28,535 nt of DNA from Cyanobacteria bacterium UBA11372 (GTDB taxonomy: Bacteria > Cyanobacteriota > Cyanobacteriia > Cyanobacteriales > Aerosakkonemataceae). The stretch is taken from NCBI GenBank assembly GCA_003486675.1, contig DNGG01000292.1, positions 1 to 28,535 of the forward strand, written 5' to 3'. This document shows, one piece after another, positions 24,441 through 28,535 of this stretch (position 1 is the stretch's first letter; each line of letters starts with the position of its first letter). The position numbers were made by a program, and so were the translations under genes. The notes under the pieces are model-generated. The model worked only from the letters and a program-made list of their open reading frames with translations. It was not told the DNA's origin and searched no databases.

Positions 24441-24618
24441 AACATTTGGTGCATCTTCATTAATTATCTTACTACTTTTTTTTCGCGCCAAAAGAGCAAA
24501 TATTCAAAAACCCACGTTAGCGAATTAGACAGGAAAAACTCGAAGAGAGAAGTTATCACAATTCATTTATGATTTGTTTAGATAGACAATAGCGATACCC
24601 AAGAATACAGGCATAGTT

Positions 24619-25761
24619 ATGAACAACTTTCCCATTGCTTGGCTGCTAAATTCACCCTTCTATTACTGGCATCCTACTCTCAGTGAGTTTACACGTCTAT
24701 TTCCACAAACAACTGTATTTGGGGGGTGGTGGAAAGGCTATGCTCCAGGGCTTGAAGATTCCTTTACCGTTGAAGTAGTCGGCGATTATAAAGTTATACC
24801 AATCCTGCGTTCATCAACGAGCTACGGCTCTAACTTCACCTATCTACCTTTGAGCATAGTTAACCGACTGCTCCGGTTTAAGCCTCGCGTAATCTTCTCA
24901 AATTCATTCGGCGTCTGGACTATCCTGGCGCTGTTATTTAAGCCAGTGGGAAAGTGGCGGGTTATAATTGCCTACGAAGGTAGCTCCCCTGGTGTAGACT
25001 ACCGCAATTCAGCAGCTCGTTTAGCTGTGCGACGCGCGATGGTTCAAGCAGCAGATGCGTGTATTACGAATAGCCAAGCCGGTAAAGCTTATCTAACTGA
25101 GATACTCAAAGCTAAAGCGGATCGTGTTTTTGCCAAACCATATGAAGTACCCGATCCAAAAGCTTTATTGGAGTACTCTGGAAACAGTGAGTTCAACATC
25201 TCTCAGTTGCAACAACCAATTTTCCTATTTGTTGGCAGCGTTACGCCCCGGAAAGGACTAGATTTTCTATTGCAAGCCTGTGCCATCCTTGAAAGGCAGA
25301 AGGTTGACAACTATACATTAGTGGTAATAGGCGACGGGCCGCAAAGGGAAGAATTGGAAGGTTTCTGTCGCAGCGCTAACTTGACAGAGCGAGTGAAGTG
25401 GTTAGGAAAAATTGACTATGGGCAACTCGGTACTTTTTTTCGTGCTGCCAGTGTTTTTGTTCTTCCCACCCTGGAGGACACTTGGGGTGTTGTCGTATCT
25501 GAAGCTATGGCTATAGGAAAACCGATTCTGTGTTCCAAATGGGCGGGAGTAGCCGAAATAGTTGTAGAAGGAGAAAATGGCTACATCTTCGATCCATACA
25601 ATCCTGAAAAGCTGGCTGAAATGATGAGCCGTTTCATTAGCAATCGGGACCTAATTAGTTCAATGGGTTCTAGATCGCAAGAACTAATGGCTCAGTACAC
25701 ACCAAAAGCAGCAGCAGACTTCCTTGCCGAAGTTACATCATTAGTCTTGGAGAATTCTTGA
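24619..25761 (+). CDS. GT4-family glycosyltransferase (380 aa)
   Basis: The N-terminal half is aromatic and less typical (WLLNSPFYYWHPTLSEFTRL). The C-terminal half is a clear GT-B donor domain: FLFVGSVTPRKGLDFLLQA, VVIGDGPQREELEGF, and VLPTLEDTWGVVVSEAMAIG, where D-x7-E stands in for the E-x7-E pair. It ends near the usual family length. There are no membrane segments. It starts the last plus-strand group; the next gene begins only 10 bp after its stop, so the two are almost surely co-transcribed. Cytoplasmic sugar transfer to the EPS repeat unit is the likely role; donor and linkage are unknown. Confidence 0.86.
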   Translation: MNNFPIAWLLNSPFYYWHPTLSEFTRLFPQTTVFGGWWKGYAPGLEDSFTVEVVGDYKVIPILRSSTSYGSNFTYLPLSIVNRLLRFKPRVIFSNSFGVWTILALLFKPVGKWRVIIAYEGSSPGVDYRNSAARLAVRRAMVQAADACITNSQAGKAYLTEILKAKADRVFAKPYEVPDPKALLEYSGNSEFNISQLQQPIFLFVGSVTPRKGLDFLLQACAILERQKVDNYTLVVIGDGPQREELEGFCRSANLTERVKWLGKIDYGQLGTFFRAASVFVLPTLEDTWGVVVSEAMAIGKPILCSKWAGVAEIVVEGENGYIFDPYNPEKLAEMMSRFISNRDLISSMGSRSQELMAQYTPKAAADFLAEVTSLVLENS

Positions 25762-25771
25762 AGATTAGCCT

Positions 25772-27040
25772 ATGAACTGCCTCAAGATCCTAATTTCCGC
25801 TTATGCTTGTAGACCAGGTATGGGTTCCGAGCCAGGAGTTGGCTGGAACACGGTTCGAGAGTTAGTTAAACATCATAAGGTGTGGGTACTAACGCGAGAG
25901 GACAATCGTCCAACGATTGAGGCTGAGCTAACAAAGAATCCAATTCCTGGACTCGAATTTGTCTATTGTGACCTACCTTTGTCCGGATTGTGGAAGCAGG
26001 GATTGCAAACCGTACATCTCCACTATTATCTATGGCAAGTTAGAGCCTACTTTACTGCCCGCCAACTACATAGTGAATTAAGCTTTGACCTGGTGCATCA
26101 CATAACTTATGTCAGGTATTCTTCTCCCAGCTTTCTATCACTTTTACCAATCCCGTTGATCTGGGGTCCAGTTGGGGGGGGAGAATCTGCACCAAAAGCG
26201 TTTTGGCAAGATTTCAGTCTGCGTGGCAAAGTTTACGAAATAGTGCGGCGTCTGGCTCATAGTATTGGGGAGCGCGATCCATTTGCACGCATGACTGCAA
26301 GACGGAGCATTTTAGTCCGGGCAACAACTGAGGATACAGCTGAGCGGTTGCGCCTGATGGGGGCTAAAAATATACAAGTATTTTCTGAATCTGGTTTATC
26401 ACAAGCAGAAATCTCGCATCTCTCACAATTTGCCATACCTGACAATTCGACTATGCGTTTCATCAGTATGGCAAGACTTCTGCATTGGAAGGGACTTCAT
26501 CTGGGATTGCGTGCTTTTGCTCAAGCCAACCTGCCGAATGCCGAATATTGGATTTTAGGGGAGGGTCCTGAGCGAAAATCGCTTGAGTCTATTGCTGAGC
26601 AATTGGGCATCGTTAACAAAGTCAAATTTTGGGGTAGGCTGTCACGGGATGAAACCTTACAAAAACTCAGCGAGTGCCATGTGCTGCTCCATCCCAGCTT
26701 GCACGACTCCGGAGGATGGGTGTGTTTGGAGGCAATGGCGGCTGGTCGTCCTGTGATTTGTTTGGATTTAGGAGGACCAGCGATTCAGGTTACAGAAGCA
26801 GCTGGTTTTAAGATTCCTGCAAATACCCCCGATCAAGCAGTAAATGACCTAGCTGGGGCAATGGCTCGTTTAGCTGAGGATTCTGAACTTCGGGTACGGA
26901 TGGGACAGGCGGGACAGAGGTTGGTAAGGGAAGGTTTTTCCTGGGAAGTTAAAGGAGAATGCCTAGCCAAGCTCTACGAAGACATGGTTAATTGTTCAGG
27001 AATTGGACAGAACGAGGCCAGAAACCGGGTTTATGAGTAG
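25772..27040 (+). CDS. GT4-family glycosyltransferase with repeat-derived 3' end (422 aa)
   Basis: The start LKILISAYACRPGMGSEPGVGW is a hallmark of one GT4 subgroup (AYACxPGxGSEPGxGW, acceptor-side glycine loop). HITYVRYSSPSF and GPVGGGE follow, as usual in that subgroup. The donor domain shows MARLLHWKGLHLGL, ILGEGPERKSLE and HDSGGWVCLEAMAAG with a D-x7-E pair. The fold reads to its normal end at about KLYEDMV. The last 14 or so codons (from about 26997) lie inside a MITE-like element, which also supplies the stop codon. The tail is therefore probably acquired, with little effect on the enzyme. Ten bp follow the previous gene; 149 bp separate it from the next. Confidence 0.86.
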   Translation: MNCLKILISAYACRPGMGSEPGVGWNTVRELVKHHKVWVLTREDNRPTIEAELTKNPIPGLEFVYCDLPLSGLWKQGLQTVHLHYYLWQVRAYFTARQLHSELSFDLVHHITYVRYSSPSFLSLLPIPLIWGPVGGGESAPKAFWQDFSLRGKVYEIVRRLAHSIGERDPFARMTARRSILVRATTEDTAERLRLMGAKNIQVFSESGLSQAEISHLSQFAIPDNSTMRFISMARLLHWKGLHLGLRAFAQANLPNAEYWILGEGPERKSLESIAEQLGIVNKVKFWGRLSRDETLQKLSECHVLLHPSLHDSGGWVCLEAMAAGRPVICLDLGGPAIQVTEAAGFKIPANTPDQAVNDLAGAMARLAEDSELRVRMGQAGQRLVREGFSWEVKGECLAKLYEDMVNCSGIGQNEARNRVYE

Positions 27041-27099
27041 ATCTCTGGCTCAAAATCGGTGATTTTTCCTAGAAACCCGGTTTCTTTGCCTAAGTCCTG
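26997..27099. mobile_element. MITE-like element, family 2, copy 2 (103 bp), overlapping a gene 3' end
   Basis: Ends CAGGAATT (26997-27004) and AAGTCCTG (27092-27099) pair at 7 of 8 bases. The inner inverted repeat AGAAACCGGGTTT (27020-27032) / AAACCCGGTTTCT (27073-27085) is perfect over 13 bp. Size and inner repeat match the element at 9357-9460, which lies in the opposite orientation and shares GGTTTCTGGCCTCGT. Confidence 0.72.
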
Positions 27100-27189
27100 T
27101 TGTTGATTTTTTTACCTGATAAGGTAACTAAGTGGACGAAATCACGATTAGCGAATCTGCGCTGTTATTTAATACTCAGAGAAGATAAT

Positions 27190-28317
27190 ATGCCCAAACC
27201 TACTGTAGTTTTTTTCAGTGGTCGCCTTCTTCCTCCTTCAGAAACATTTATTAAAGCTCAAGGCGAAGGATTGCAGGAATTTACTCCTTACTACGTAGGC
27301 TCTCGGATGATACAAGGATTACCTCTGCCTGCGGAGCGTACCTTGACAGTTAACCAGGGCGGAGTCTCAGGTGCTTTAGAAGAAGCTGTCTTCAAGCTGT
27401 CGGGATTTGCTCCAAAGCTGTATCAGAAAGTACAGCAGTTGCAGCCCGCTCTGATCCACGCCCACTTCGGAGTGTGTGGCGCTTTAGCTTTACCTTTAAT
27501 GCGAAGATTGAAGGTGCCGATGATAGTCACCTTCTATGGTCTAGATGCCACAATGAAGGATGAATATGCCCGACGGGAGTCGATAACTACTAGAGTTTAC
27601 CTCCGCCGTCGAGAGGCGCTCAAGCGCGAGGCTAGTTTATTTATTGCTGTATCCGAGTTCATTAAAGAAAAGCTGCTAGAACAAGGCTTTCCGGCTGACA
27701 AAATCGTGGCGCATTACTATGGCGTGGATACAGAAAAGTTTACACCCGATCCATCTGTATCGCGTGAGTCAGTAGTACTTTTTGTTGGACGATTAGCTGA
27801 AAAGAAAGGATGTGAGTATCTGATTCAAGCTATGGCTCAGGTACAGGCAGAAATGAGCGATGTGGAGCTTGTTATTATAGGCGATGGGCCGCTCAGAGAT
27901 AACCTAGAAGCATTGGCAGCAAAATCACTTCGTCGCTACCAGTTTTTGGGACTGCAACCTTCAGATGTGGTCAAGAGTTGGATGAATCGCTCTCTGTTGC
28001 TTGCAGTACCAAGTGTAACAGCTTCTACAGGAGACTCGGAGGGATTACCGACTGTTGTGGTTGAAGCTCAATCTATGGGGTTACCAGTTGTTGGCTCTAT
28101 TCATGCTGGTATTCCTCAAGCTGTGGTTCATGGAGAAACTGGTTTCCTAGCACCTGAGCGAGACTCCAAAGCACTTGCAGAATACATTATGCGCTTATTA
28201 AAAGACCCTACTCTTTGGCAGCGTTGTAGTGTCAATGGACAACAGCGAGTTCGAGAGAGCTTTAACCTGAGTAAACAGACTCGGATTTTAGAAGATATTT
28301 ACCGTAGTGTTATGTAA
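27190..28317 (+). CDS. GT4-family glycosyltransferase, WcaL-like (375 aa)
   Basis: The N-terminus VVFFSGRLLPPSETFIKAQ carries the PSETFI motif seen in colanic-acid WcaL-type GT4 enzymes, which attach sugars late in repeat-unit assembly. LIHAHFGVCGALALPL and VTFYGLDAT follow. The donor domain has VLFVGRLAEKKGCEYLIQA and SEGLPTVVVEAQSMG with the EX7E pair, and the tail FNLSKQTRILEDIYRSV is normal for the family. The frame is open upstream to 27100, beginning inside DNA next to the MITE; ATG 27190 fits the family start and has AGAGAAG nearby. No membrane segments. It is the last gene in the window and possibly of its transcript. Confidence 0.87.
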   Translation: MPKPTVVFFSGRLLPPSETFIKAQGEGLQEFTPYYVGSRMIQGLPLPAERTLTVNQGGVSGALEEAVFKLSGFAPKLYQKVQQLQPALIHAHFGVCGALALPLMRRLKVPMIVTFYGLDATMKDEYARRESITTRVYLRRREALKREASLFIAVSEFIKEKLLEQGFPADKIVAHYYGVDTEKFTPDPSVSRESVVLFVGRLAEKKGCEYLIQAMAQVQAEMSDVELVIIGDGPLRDNLEALAAKSLRRYQFLGLQPSDVVKSWMNRSLLLAVPSVTASTGDSEGLPTVVVEAQSMGLPVVGSIHAGIPQAVVHGETGFLAPERDSKALAEYIMRLLKDPTLWQRCSVNGQQRVRESFNLSKQTRILEDIYRSVM

Positions 28318-28484
28318 AGAAAACTAGCAAAACTGTATCTATTTTTTCCTAGAGCGGGCGCTAGTGCCATAGCGTAAAATCAATCGCATCATAGTGAACC
28401 ATAAAGATAGTTTTGGGTTTGAGACTGTTGGCGATCGCGTGGTAATATAGCCGATTGCCTGTGAGTGAGCTAAAGCAAAACGAA

Positions 28485-28535
28485 GATAAGAAAGATAAGA
28501 AACATAAGAAACATAAGAAAGATAAGAAAGATAAG
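28485..28535. repeat. 9-bp tandem repeat running off the right edge
   Basis: GATAAGAAA and its variant CATAAGAAA repeat head to tail from 28485: two G-type, two C-type, then G-type again to the edge, where the last copy is cut. In one frame this would give a KIR/NIR tripeptide repeat, but no start or gene is visible. Confidence 0.85.

Larger units (their letters stand above)
23946..24618. other. Divergent intergenic region with tandem and direct repeats
   Basis: Contains a four-copy 14-bp tandem repeat (24257-24312), a two-copy 14-bp repeat (24413-24440), a perfect inverted repeat TTGTTAG/CTAACAA (24202-24226) and a long-range direct repeat (24018-24067 with 24513-24545). A 79-codon frame at 24333-24572 has no RBS or recognised domain and is not called. 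The promoters for the genes on both sides must lie here, but none stands out. Confidence 0.55.

Noticed and set aside
24333..24572. 79-codon open frame between the divergent glycosyltransferase genes
   Set aside because: No RBS, no recognised domain, spans a local tandem repeat, and lies in a region of decayed sequence.
28485..28535. CRISPR array or coding repeat at the right edge
   Set aside because: The 9-bp units have no spacers, and no start codon or RBS marks a gene; described as a simple tandem repeat.

Overview
The window looks like a chromosomal exopolysaccharide (EPS) / surface-glycan locus from a cyanobacterium, probably a filamentous one. The evidence is the many copies of the HIP1 palindrome GCGATCGC, a TxlA/HCF164-type thioredoxin at the left edge, a Wzc-type co-polymerase/tyrosine kinase with a cyanobacterial gene neighbourhood, and several families of small palindromic repeats typical of filamentous cyanobacterial genomes. 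The genus call is inference only.

Layout. (1) Positions 1-1300: a truncated membrane-anchored thioredoxin and a small conserved protein on the minus strand, diverging from a 93-aa XRE-type repressor that has two near-identical palindromic operators just before its start. (2) 1460-6738, plus strand: a possible 21-codon leader, the 759-aa Wzz/BY-kinase polysaccharide co-polymerase, a YdcF/DUF218 membrane protein and a GMC-type FAD oxidoreductase. (3) 6681-11277: a tandem segmental duplication. Each unit carries the 3' tail of the GMC gene (or the end of the gene itself), the wreck of an NAD-binding epimerase gene, the wreck of an IS605-type tnpB, and an intact acyltransferase-3 gene. The second unit has since taken up two abutting MITE-like elements. 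(4) 11291-11664: two more MITE-like elements. (5) 11665-18430, plus strand: rhamnosyltransferase-like protein, NAD-dependent sugar epimerase, GT4 glycosyltransferase, ABC exporter with fused ATPase, and a GT87-like polytopic glycosyltransferase. (6) 18561-23945, minus strand: a PA14 plus double beta-helix protein, an unrecognised glycosyltransferase-like protein with a good terminator, and a GT4 enzyme. (7) 24619-28317, plus strand: three GT4 glycosyltransferases in series. The middle one has its 3' end formed by a MITE.

How the genes fit together (inference). The glycosyltransferases and the epimerase would build a repeat unit, the acyltransferases would O-acylate it, the ABC exporter and the Wzc-like protein would move and length-control the chain, and the beta-helix protein is a candidate polymer-trimming or polymer-binding enzyme. 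No initiating phosphoglycosyltransferase, Wzx flippase or clear Wzy polymerase is visible, so the locus is either incomplete here or depends on genes elsewhere.

Most noteworthy: the duplicated, partly gene-converted acyltransferase unit whose tnpB was already dead before duplication; the in-frame leader with a strong Shine-Dalgarno sequence before the wzc-like gene; the paired operators spaced about three helical turns apart; and the repeat elements that reshaped gene ends and intergenic DNA.
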